Assembly: GCA_001599355.1 (NCBI GenBank) | Contig: BCGQ01000001.1 | Location: 2,049,135 to 2,113,134 of the forward strand | Direction of reading: 5' to 3' | DNA from: Nakazawaea peltata | Lineage: Eukaryota > Ascomycota > Pichiomycetes > Alaninales > Pachysolenaceae | DNA length: 64,000 bases | Part shown: positions 56,684 through 64,000 of the stretch, piece by piece | How positions within the stretch are numbered: position 1 is the stretch's first letter | How the letters are laid out: each line of letters opens with the position of its first letter | Notes under the pieces: model-generated | Database searches by the model: none | The model's input: the letters and a program-made list of their open reading frames with translations, nothing else | Told to the model about the DNA's origin: nothing | Position numbers and translations under genes: made by a program

Positions 56684-57457
56684 ATGAAGGGATCATGGAT
56701 TATGGGCGCAATGGCCATCTTTGCTGCAGCTGTAAGATCAGCTCTGGTGCCGCAAGATGCTTCCGACCCTCCTTACACTTATAATGTAACTTTCCATATT
56801 GAACATGGCAGCGCTAAGCAAGATAAGTTGGTATTGGGATTATTTGGGACTGTTACGCCTAAGACGGTTGAGAATTTCGTTCAATTATCTACTGGAGTTA
56901 ATGGATATGGGTATCAGAATACCACATTCCATAGAATCATCGACAATTTCATGATCCAAGGTGGTGATATCGAGCATAAAGACGGATTTGGTGGGTATTC
57001 GATCTACGGCAAGAACTTCAATGATGAGAATTTCATCTTGAAGCACGACAGACCGGGACGTTTATCTATGGCAAATGCTGGACCTAACACGCAAGGATCT
57101 CAATTCTTCATCACATCTGTTGTAACTTCTCATTTGGATGGTCATCATGTAGTTTTCGGCCAATTAATCGAGGGCTTTGAGTTTTTGGATTACTTGTCCA
57201 AGGTCGATACCAACAGTAAGAATAACAAACCAAAGGAAGATGTTGTTATTAAAGATACTACCGTTGTTCGTATTCCTATCGATACAGAGAAGAATGCTGA
57301 TTTCTTCGATGACTTGAAATCACAACATTCGTCTAGTGGTATCTTTTGGATCTTCCTCTTCCTGTTGTTAGTTGGGGGAGTTTTCTTCGCTTACAAGAAC
57401 AGAAGAAAGAGCTTAACTGCTATGAGATCAGAGTTGTCTTTCAACAGGATTGAATAG
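56684..57457 (+). CDS. membrane-anchored secretory-pathway cyclophilin (Cpr4/Cpr8-like)
   Basis: This 257-aa protein starts at ATG 56684; the frame runs a further 13 codons upstream only from a GTG. It has a signal peptide (about 1-22), a cyclophilin domain at about 35-190 (F-H-R-I-I-D-N-F-M-I-Q-G-G-D, G-R-L-S-M-A-N-A-G-P-N-T-Q-G-S-Q-F-F-I-T, L-D-G-H-H-V-V-F-G) and a C-terminal membrane helix (about 215-235) with a short basic tail. The catalytic Arg, Phe, Gln and the F-F-I-T stretch are present; the usual cyclosporin-contact Trp is His (L-D-G-H-H), as often in such members. Cpr4 and Cpr8 are the S. cerevisiae relatives with this topology. Confidence 0.87.
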   Translation: MKGSWIMGAMAIFAAAVRSALVPQDASDPPYTYNVTFHIEHGSAKQDKLVLGLFGTVTPKTVENFVQLSTGVNGYGYQNTTFHRIIDNFMIQGGDIEHKDGFGGYSIYGKNFNDENFILKHDRPGRLSMANAGPNTQGSQFFITSVVTSHLDGHHVVFGQLIEGFEFLDYLSKVDTNSKNNKPKEDVVIKDTTVVRIPIDTEKNADFFDDLKSQHSSSGIFWIFLFLLLVGGVFFAYKNRRKSLTAMRSELSFNRIE

Positions 57458-57486
57458 ACTATTTTATATACCTTTTTTATACACTA

Positions 57487-59085
57487 TTATTCGAGATCTT
57501 GTCTTTGATATATGTAGAGAGCTTCTGATTGCTTCACCACGCTGTTCAACAACGTCAAGAGGGGTTCGATATCCTTCTCGAGGAGAACTTTCTTGGCTAT
57601 ATTAATGGCAAGGTGATGATTTCTCACTAGATGAAGAATTGGACTGATATTTAGACCAGAATAACCTGAAATCAGTTCAATTTTTGACCATGAGAAACTC
57701 AGGTCAGAGAACAACTTGTTCTGGATATCTTTGTTATTATACTGATCTAATATCGAAGAATCTAAGTCGGTAATAACGTAGTCGAACAGCTTCCATGTCT
57801 CTGGTAATTCTAAGATCTCTTCATTCTCTGTCTTGTCGTAATTGACTACAAGTGATTCCTTAGCAAAAGGTTTCAAATTTGTGAAGAGAGAAACTCCAGT
57901 CATACAGGCCGGAATATCAACATGGACATTGATAAGGTCACCTTGTACACTGCTATTCATTATCATATCATTGAACCGCATAATGGCTTGTCCACCTGGG
58001 TAGTTCAAAGACGAAATATAAAGCATAAAAAGAGAGATTATGAAAGAGATAATGGCAGATGAAGCAACGAATAACGTGGTCAGATACTTGACTCTAGATC
58101 CATATTTGGAGATTGAAGACATTCCACCAGCTGCCGTTATTGTGAGGCCAGGAATTGCATATACAATGAATCTCCACTCTTTATGAGGTTGGAATGAGAG
58201 TAAGATGATGAACATGATACTGGCAATACCAATTGTTCTCAGTGGTCCTTTAGACAAGATTAATCCGGGGATTTGGAATAAGAGAATTGTTCCAGGCAGC
58301 AATATAGTCGGCAAATACTTGGCAAAGTAAGCTTCAAAAGGTTCGACACCCCAAAGCTTGGACTTCCCTTCTAAGACATTGAACAATACTGAGGTCAATT
58401 CTGGAACACAAGGAAATTCCTGCCAGAAGTAAGAATCTACAATTAGAGTACTGAGTAGTCCAAAGACCAGTCCCAGTACTGAGAATTTAATTACGGTAAT
58501 TATATGGCACTGTCTGGAGATGAAAATGAGGAACAGAAGAGATCCCATAAAGATAACGATTTCAGCTCTAAACACCACCGATGCAAAACCAAGAACAGCC
58601 AAAGCAGGGCCAAATTCCCGTTTAAGAATACTTGAGAGAGCCCAATTGGTCAATGGGAGTGCTATAAAGTTGGGTAAGAATCTCGTACTATAAAAAGTGA
58701 TATGGAATTGTGAGTACTGTAATAATGCGTAGAAGAATCCTGTGCTCTTATCGAGAGAACGTCTGATTCTGACCACCATGATCCAATTGGTGAGACCTAA
58801 TAAGCACCTAATCATTATTTGAAGTTCTAACTGCGAGAATCCTCGGTCAAAAATCCCAGAGATCGGTTTTGATACCATAGCAAACACCCCAGCTCCAATG
58901 AAAGTCCTCTTGACAACACCTGGAAATTCAAGATGATCATAAGAAGAGATATCGAGGACTCCATAAGAGATTATATCATGAATTGCCTGCAAATTGAAGC
59001 TCTCCTCCACTTTAGTAAATGGTGCCACATAACAATGGGCCAAAATTAGTACTAAAAAGACGTAATCCACCAACATCATTGCCAT
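57487..59085 (-). CDS. ALG12: ER alpha-1,6-mannosyltransferase Alg12
   Basis: This 532-aa multispan protein of the GT22 family has the N-terminal lumenal motif A-P-F-T-K-V-E-E-S-F-N-L-Q-A-I-H-D containing the catalytic acidic residues, H-L-E-F-P-G-V-V-K-R-T-F, and a later H-K-E-W-R-F-I-V-Y-A-I-P. About ten hydrophobic segments are visible. Length fits S. cerevisiae Alg12 (551 aa). It adds the eighth mannose, in alpha-1,6 linkage from dolichol-P-mannose, to the N-glycan precursor. Divergent from ZNG1 by 171 bp, the same pair as YNR030W/YNR029C. Confidence 0.93.
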   Translation of the reverse strand: MAMMLVDYVFLVLILAHCYVAPFTKVEESFNLQAIHDIISYGVLDISSYDHLEFPGVVKRTFIGAGVFAMVSKPISGIFDRGFSQLELQIMIRCLLGLTNWIMVVRIRRSLDKSTGFFYALLQYSQFHITFYSTRFLPNFIALPLTNWALSSILKREFGPALAVLGFASVVFRAEIVIFMGSLLFLIFISRQCHIITVIKFSVLGLVFGLLSTLIVDSYFWQEFPCVPELTSVLFNVLEGKSKLWGVEPFEAYFAKYLPTILLPGTILLFQIPGLILSKGPLRTIGIASIMFIILLSFQPHKEWRFIVYAIPGLTITAAGGMSSISKYGSRVKYLTTLFVASSAIISFIISLFMLYISSLNYPGGQAIMRFNDMIMNSSVQGDLINVHVDIPACMTGVSLFTNLKPFAKESLVVNYDKTENEEILELPETWKLFDYVITDLDSSILDQYNNKDIQNKLFSDLSFSWSKIELISGYSGLNISPILHLVRNHHLAINIAKKVLLEKDIEPLLTLLNSVVKQSEALYIYQRQDLE

Positions 59086-59256
59086 CCATCGGTCCTCATC
59101 AAAGCTCCAGCCAAAGCTCCACCCAAATCATCAGCCTAAAATGAAAAAAAATCGAGCCTGCGCTGGCGGAAGATTTCCAAAGGAAGTGATGACTTGAAGA
59201 AGAGGCAACGAGTTACGTCATTTAAACGACCATACACTGACTTCAAGAGCTGAAAA

Positions 59257-60462
59257 ATGGATGATATCCCATTATTAGTACAGGACGAAACCGAAGAGAT
59301 CAAAATCGACCAAAAATTCGACACCTCTTTTGAGAAAGACCCCCTCTCGAAAATCGTCGATCGCAAAGAAAAGGTGCCAGTGACAATCATCACTGGATAT
59401 TTGGGGTCAGGTAAGTCGACTCTCTTAGATCAGATCTCGAAAACCGGTGAGAAACGTTTGCTGATCATTTTGAACGAGTTTGGTGATACCTCAGAAATAG
59501 AGAAATCAATAGCAATCAAAGATGGAGACAAGTCATACGAGGAATGGTTAGATCTCGGTAATGGATGCTTATGTTGTACTGTTAAGGACAATGGAGTGGC
59601 AGCTATAGAGCGGTTGGTGTCCAACAAGGATTCGAAATTTGACTATATAATATTAGAGACTACAGGGCTTGCGGATCCTGCCCCTATTGCCAGTATGTTC
59701 TGGCTCGACGACGGTCTTCTGAGTAACGTATATATCGATGGAGTGGTCACTGTATTGGATGCTGAGCATATCTTGACATGTTTGAATGATGTTGGTGGGC
59801 ATTGGCATAGGCTGCAGAAGTTAGTAGAGGACGAAAAGCCTACACTTGTGGCTGATAAGCAAGACAAAGACGTCACTACTGCTCATCTCCAGATCCTGAT
59901 GGCCGATGCCATCGTACTTAATAAAATTGATCGTATCGCTGAGCAAGAGGGATTAACTGAGGATCAGATCATCCTGGCAGTACGCGCAGTCAATTCAATT
60001 GCTCCTATTTATAGAACTACCCATGGGAAAATCGGTTTAGATAAGATTTTGGATCTCCATGCCTACGAAACAAAGGATATAGCTACTCTTCTATCTGAAG
60101 AGCACCAATCTTCGGTCTTCCATGATTCCAGGGTGGGGACTATCTCTGTGAAATTCAAAGTCTTGGAGTCTGAGGAGGAATTTTTGAAAGTAGATGAGTT
60201 TTTACAGTTACTGCTTTGGGAGTCATCCATTGATGGTAAGGAAGTTGAAATTCATAGAACCAAGGGTATCATATTCTCCGAAACTCCGGGCAAAGAGGTT
60301 AGAATTGTTCAAGGAGTTAGAAGGACATATGACGTAATTGCGGGGAGGGAATTAGATGAGGTTCTGAAGGTATCAAAATTGGTTTTCATAGGCAAAAATC
60401 TCGATGAACAAGAATTCTACAATCTGTTCTACAAATTCACTGGCTTCTCTAAAAATTTCTAA
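59257..60462 (+). CDS. ZNG1: Zn-chaperone GTPase Zng1 (COG0523/CobW)
   Basis: This 401-aa protein is a G3E GTPase. Walker A is G-Y-L-G-S-G-K-S-T (about 47-55), the metal motif is G-C-L-C-C-T-V (C-x-C-C), switch-type [10 protein letters not shown] follows, and the guanine motif N-K-I-D is near 225. A C-terminal CobW domain follows. The N-terminus has a D-D-I-P-L-L-V motif fitting the C-P-E-L-V-P-like peptide that binds methionine aminopeptidase Map1. Zng1 delivers zinc to Map1 using GTP. Its neighbour ALG12 is the same as in S. cerevisiae. Confidence 0.92.
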   Translation: MDDIPLLVQDETEEIKIDQKFDTSFEKDPLSKIVDRKEKVPVTIITGYLGSGKSTLLDQISKTGEKRLLIILNEFGDTSEIEKSIAIKDGDKSYEEWLDLGNGCLCCTVKDNGVAAIERLVSNKDSKFDYIILETTGLADPAPIASMFWLDDGLLSNVYIDGVVTVLDAEHILTCLNDVGGHWHRLQKLVEDEKPTLVADKQDKDVTTAHLQILMADAIVLNKIDRIAEQEGLTEDQIILAVRAVNSIAPIYRTTHGKIGLDKILDLHAYETKDIATLLSEEHQSSVFHDSRVGTISVKFKVLESEEEFLKVDEFLQLLLWESSIDGKEVEIHRTKGIIFSETPGKEVRIVQGVRRTYDVIAGRELDEVLKVSKLVFIGKNLDEQEFYNLFYKFTGFSKNF

Positions 60463-60466
60463 TAAA

Positions 60467-61957
60467 TTATTGACGTTTAAGATCCAAGAGGATATTATCT
60501 GGGTCGTATTTGGTCCAGAATTCCTTAATCAGCTTTTTCTTTGACTTCTTGATCGACATCAGTTTACCCTCGGCTACTAAAGTTTTCGAGACCCAAATTC
60601 TACTTACCACTTCGTTTCGATTTTTGAAGATCTGGAACCTTGGGAATGGGTCTTGAGGTTTTCCTTTATGCAGGCTATAATCGGGGAACCGGTTCATTTG
60701 ATTGGCTTTTTTCAAGATAGATCTCACTGCTTTCATTTGTTTATCCGTGACCCGTTGCTTATTTTTCTTACCCCTCTTTTTACTCTGTTCTTTAATAGAA
60801 GATGAGATGGTATCAAAAAATTCGATGGCCCTTATCAAATTTGAGGGACCTAATAAGGGGGTGATTTTCCCAAATTCTTTCATTTGCAAACGAGCTTCTT
60901 TAGAAGGAGAAGTAAATGAAGGTCTAGGATTAGTTGGAGGACCTCTACAAGGTTCATCTTTTGATTGTTTCAAAAGCAGGATATCACCTTTGGCTTGATC
61001 ACCAAGTTGAAACCAATCACATAAGATTTCATCGATTTTTACTTCCGAATTGCCTAAACGAGAATTAAGGTTTTGATCAATTCGCTCATAAATTGGATGA
61101 AAAAGTGTTTCTAAAAGGGAGATCATCTCTTCAAAAGTTTCCCCTCCTTGCATCTTGGCCATACCAATATAAGATTCAAAACAGTCAGCTAAGATCTTCG
61201 ATCTCTTAGTATAATCAATGGCACAGAAATTTGTAAGAGACACTTGTAACCCACATATATAAGCGTACACTATCAAAGTGTCATTTCTAACCAATAGACT
61301 CTTAATTCCAGTTAATAATCCATCAGTTCCATTCGGGAAACGTTTATATGTAGACTTTGCAACCAACTCCCCCAATACCGAATCGCCATAAAATTCTAAA
61401 CGCTGATTTTCCTTTGACAAGCTTGTTGCATCGGATCTTGACATATCGGGGCGGTCTACATCGGGCAAAAGTGAGGGGTGCATCAATACCAGATTGAGGC
61501 ACAGCTTAGATAAGAAGGGTAATGAGGGGGGTTTTCTAGCAGGTGGAGAATCAATCACCAGAAGCTGTGACAGATGCGAATCTTCGAATTCTTTCTCTGG
61601 CAAATTATCGAATTGAAGAAGATTCAATTGTTTGAGCAATAAAAGCAATCGATCATTCGATTCAAAAAAGGTACGGTTTAACTCTGAGTTATCGAGCTTC
61701 TCTTTGACAACAATCAGTTTGGAAACAAATTTGGAAACCATACTCAATTCTCGTTCAGTAAACAGGCCTCCATTTTGACGGCGGCGTCGTGTCATACCGC
61801 CAACTGCGTTTACGCCATCTCCAACCACCCTCATCTCATCGCTTGCTATTACAGGCAGTCCACGTACCACCCCCTTGAGTGTTCTAGCATTAACTTGATA
61901 AACTTTGTTCTTCAATCGGATCTGGGGGATCCCTTTGAGTCTCGAATAGGTCGTCAT
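60467..61957 (-). CDS. RNase III with C-terminal dsRNA-binding domain (Rnt1/Dcr1-like)
   Basis: This 496-aa protein has an N-terminal domain (about 60-165), an RNase III domain (about 165-310) and a C-terminal dsRBD (about 405-485). The RNase III signature N-Q-R-L-E-F-Y-G-D-S-V-L-G-E-L-V and the second motif K-I-L-A-D-C-F-E-S-Y-I-G keep all catalytic acids (E, D, D, E). The dsRBD shows F-P-D-Y-S-L-H-K-G, F-P-R-F-Q-I-F-K-N and the basic helix S-I-K-K-S-K-K-K-L-I-K. Length is close to S. cerevisiae Rnt1 (471 aa). Rnt1 cuts the pre-rRNA 3' ETS and snoRNA/snRNA precursors; the related budding-yeast Dicer Dcr1 makes siRNA. One dsRBD favours Rnt1, but sequence divergence and a basic acid-free N-terminus leave Dcr1 or an organellar role open. 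It is unlike the degenerate ribosomal mL44/mL57. The gene is convergent with ZNG1 (4-bp gap). Confidence 0.83.
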   Translation of the reverse strand: MTTYSRLKGIPQIRLKNKVYQVNARTLKGVVRGLPVIASDEMRVVGDGVNAVGGMTRRRRQNGGLFTERELSMVSKFVSKLIVVKEKLDNSELNRTFFESNDRLLLLLKQLNLLQFDNLPEKEFEDSHLSQLLVIDSPPARKPPSLPFLSKLCLNLVLMHPSLLPDVDRPDMSRSDATSLSKENQRLEFYGDSVLGELVAKSTYKRFPNGTDGLLTGIKSLLVRNDTLIVYAYICGLQVSLTNFCAIDYTKRSKILADCFESYIGMAKMQGGETFEEMISLLETLFHPIYERIDQNLNSRLGNSEVKIDEILCDWFQLGDQAKGDILLLKQSKDEPCRGPPTNPRPSFTSPSKEARLQMKEFGKITPLLGPSNLIRAIEFFDTISSSIKEQSKKRGKKNKQRVTDKQMKAVRSILKKANQMNRFPDYSLHKGKPQDPFPRFQIFKNRNEVVSRIWVSKTLVAEGKLMSIKKSKKKLIKEFWTKYDPDNILLDLKRQ

Positions 61958-62847
61958 AGTGGTCCACCACGGTCTTTTACAACCCCATCAAACTTCAATT
62001 ATAAAACGTGGTGCTGCATTGTTTTTCTTTTTAACCTAGGCGTATAAAGGTCGTTTCACGCGTGCTAATAATGCAGGTAGATAAGAGATGAGTCGTGTAC
62101 TCCTGATCAAAAAGTCTCGAGCTGAAACAAGCAGGTCGGGTGTAAAGTACTGAGTTTGTTTAGATGCGCGGGGCAGGCCAATAACAAAATTGGTAAAGGT
62201 CAGGGGAATCTGGGGCAGAGAAGAAGTTTGGGCATAAGAAGAGACCGAGATTAAGCCGATGTCGGTGGAATTATATGGAGCTTGATAGCAAGAGGAAATC
62301 AAGGGCAGGAAATGAAAACAATAAACCAAAAGACTAGTCAGAGGCTATTCAGGCGCTAGTCAAGATCTAGTCCATGACTATTTAAGGTTTACTTTATAGC
62401 CAAGCCAAAGACAGTAATCACATACAAATACATGAGGGGAGATTATTATATTTGTTTTCTAATTTATTCTGATTTAATAACCTAGTCAATTATAACTCTC
62501 CCATCAATATGGTTACCCTATCTAATTCCACCCTTTAATTCCTCATCTCCCCCATCTTTGCCCTTTGCCCTTCGTGACCCCAGATTTTTCCTCCAACTTT
62601 TTCTCCCCCAACTTTTTCCTCGAATATTCCCCACTAAAAAGGCTCCATTTGCCCCGATTATCTTGGCATTCGACTAGTCGGCGACTACAGATGCACTCCT
62701 CCATCTTTGGAACTTACTTAGTTGCAGAAAGATCCGCAGATTTGCACTTACATTTCAGATGCTCTGACAATATAAAAGGACGGGGTCTGGGCTTTTTCTC
62801 CACTCCGATTCCAGCGAAATAGCCCCTATTCTGAAAAATTCACCATA
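61958..62847. promoter_or_regulatory. divergent promoter of RNase III and DUF1479 genes
   Basis: A palindromic MCB, CACGCGTG, lies at 62057-62064, 100 bp upstream of the RNase III start. Near the other end, TAGTCG-G-CGACTA (62675-62687) is a perfect 13-bp inverted repeat, about 85 bp before a TATAAAAG box (62772-62779) and 160 bp before the DUF1479 ATG. A CAACTTTTTC direct repeat lies at 62593-62620. I see no tRNA or other gene. Confidence 0.5.
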
Positions 62848-64000
62848 ATGACAGTCGCTAATATCGAGACATTGGAGCCAAGATTTGCAGCTTTAAAGCA
62901 GAAAATCATCAAGCCAGAGAACAGACAAAAGGTCAAAGAGTCATGGATCAGACTTTTGAAGCTGATGAAGGAGGAAGGAGCCCGTATTGAGGCTGCTGGA
63001 GCTTCATATGTCCCTGAAGTGGAATGGTCGGCTGTTGAGAGCAACAACTACAAGTTACCAGATGTGGTATCATCCAAGTTCAAGTCCAGAGGATGCATTG
63101 TAGTCCGTGGTGTTGTACCAAGACCTCAGATCGACTCTTGGTTCGACTACTTATACAAGTTCTGTGAGACCCATCCTATGACTTCTGGCTATACTTTCCC
63201 TAACCCTGCCTCATGGTATAATGTGTTCTGGAGTAAAGCACAGACTGAAGCTCGTTCATATCCAAGCGTACAGAAGATGATGCACTGTTTGAATCGTGAA
63301 TTCTATGTTGAAGACAAGGAGAACACCTTGATCGATTTGGACACTGCCATTATCTATGGAGACAGAATCAGAATCAGACAACCAGGTGCCGGTTCTTCAT
63401 TGAACTTGCATCTTGACTCGGGTGCCATCGAAAGATGGGAGGATGATAACTATCGTGACAGTTTTGACAAGATCTTCGAGGGAGATTGGGAGCAATGGGA
63501 CGCATTCAAGTTAGACTCCAAGCTGTATGCTCATGAAGATTTATATGGCCATATTCCAAACAGACAAACCATCACGTCTCTGTTCAGAACTTTACAAGGC
63601 TGGATGGCTCTTAGTGATAACAAAACCGGAGAGGGAACTTTGAGAGTGGTTCCAAACTTGAAGATGGCTACCGCATATATTCTCTTGAGACCTTTCTTCT
63701 GGAAGGATCCAGAGGATCCAGAGGACTACGAATCATATGAGATGGATCTTGAAACGCCGGTCTTCCCTGGAGCTGAGCCATCTTGTGGTCAGTTATTTTT
63801 GGACAAACACTATCAACATCTCTATCAATACCACTTCATCGTCGGTATTCCTAACATCACCAAAGGTGACTTTGTCTTCTGGCATGCTGATTTGGCCCAT
63901 GAGGTCGACAAGCAACACAATGGTCCAAGCCATTCAAGTGTATTCTACGCCGGATTGACTCCATTGGCCCTCTCGAACATCGAGCTGCTCATCGAGACCA
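62848..64000 (+). CDS. DUF1479 family protein, probable Fe(II)/2-oxoglutarate oxygenase (partial, 3' cut by window)
   Basis: The frame is open from ATG 62848 to the end of the window (384 codons, no stop). It matches the DUF1479 family (E. coli YbiU and many ascomycete proteins): R-G-C-I-V-V-R-G-V-V-P, I-R-I-R-Q-P-G-A-G-S, then N-L-H-L-D-S-G-A-I-E-R-W with the metal H-x-D, and the distal motif D-F-V-F-W-H-A-D-L-A-H-E-V. The double-stranded beta-helix metal triad is thus visible. The substrate is not known. The family is, as far as I recall, missing from S. cerevisiae. The missing part should be under 100 codons by family length. Confidence 0.88.
   Translation, partial: MTVANIETLEPRFAALKQKIIKPENRQKVKESWIRLLKLMKEEGARIEAAGASYVPEVEWSAVESNNYKLPDVVSSKFKSRGCIVVRGVVPRPQIDSWFDYLYKFCETHPMTSGYTFPNPASWYNVFWSKAQTEARSYPSVQKMMHCLNREFYVEDKENTLIDLDTAIIYGDRIRIRQPGAGSSLNLHLDSGAIERWEDDNYRDSFDKIFEGDWEQWDAFKLDSKLYAHEDLYGHIPNRQTITSLFRTLQGWMALSDNKTGEGTLRVVPNLKMATAYILLRPFFWKDPEDPEDYESYEMDLETPVFPGAEPSCGQLFLDKHYQHLYQYHFIVGIPNITKGDFVFWHADLAHEVDKQHNGPSHSSVFYAGLTPLALSNIELLIET

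Noticed and set aside
62565-62822. 85-codon frame upstream of the DUF1479 gene
   Set aside because: Lies in the promoter over the palindrome and TATA box; Phe/Pro/Ser-rich composition reflects pyrimidine-rich DNA.

Overview
The window is gene-dense chromosomal DNA of a budding yeast (Saccharomycotina). The evidence is a set of single-copy housekeeping genes at roughly one gene per 1.8 kb, short 5'-proximal introns with GTATGT or GTAAGT donors and perfect TACTAAC branch points, and a divergent H2A-H2B pair. CTG codons fall at hydrophobic core positions (for example in SWD3 and the MSD1 catalytic core), so the standard code is used rather than CUG-Ser. I cannot fix the genus. Several blocks keep the S. 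cerevisiae gene order: RPC31-INN1; THO2-YSF3; FAF1-HIS6-RPB3; SCD6, NAT3, ANT1, RPS23, SPN1 and TOM5; SEC66-SMY2-UMP1-SWD3; ALG12-ZNG1. They lie side by side although S. cerevisiae carries them on different chromosomes.

Layout. 0-10 kb: RPC31 (Pol III), INN1 (cytokinesis), THO2 (mRNA export), the spliced YSF3 (SF3b) and a multispan membrane protein. 10-18.5 kb: an exomer ChAP-family gene, a SIT4-associated SAPS protein and a Ser/Ala-rich GPI wall protein, separated by long, repeat-rich intergenic DNA. 18.8-28.9 kb: RRP9, URH1, COG2, CTF4, FAF1, HIS6, a small membrane protein and RPB3. 29-36.5 kb: spliced SCD6, NAT3, ANT1, a LisH/WD-like protein, intronless RPS23, SPN1 and the tiny TOM5. 38-50.4 kb: JAC1, MRPL10, DUG2, SEC66, spliced SMY2, UMP1, spliced SWD3 and MSD1. 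50.6-64 kb: H2A/H2B, an M16 metallopeptidase, a membrane-anchored cyclophilin, ALG12, ZNG1, an RNase III with intact catalytic residues, and the start of a DUF1479 gene cut by the window end.

Four genes (YSF3, SCD6, SMY2, SWD3) need splicing at a short intron near the start codon; their first exons are 3-97 nt. Several genes begin downstream of the longest open frame because that frame opens at a non-ATG codon (ANT1, SPN1, JAC1, the cyclophilin, the M16 peptidase, the LisH protein and the 8.6 kb membrane protein).

I found no transposon, retroelement, tRNA, CRISPR array or prophage-like element, and no obvious new multi-gene system. The most interesting signals are regulatory: two Mcm1-forkhead composite sites (upstream of INN1 and of the GPI wall protein), an SCB+MCB pair in front of CTF4, an 11-bp inverted repeat with Met31/32-like cores in front of DUG2, helically phased short repeats between THO2 and YSF3, and several minisatellites in promoters. 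The functional calls come from recognising protein families by eye; no database search was run.
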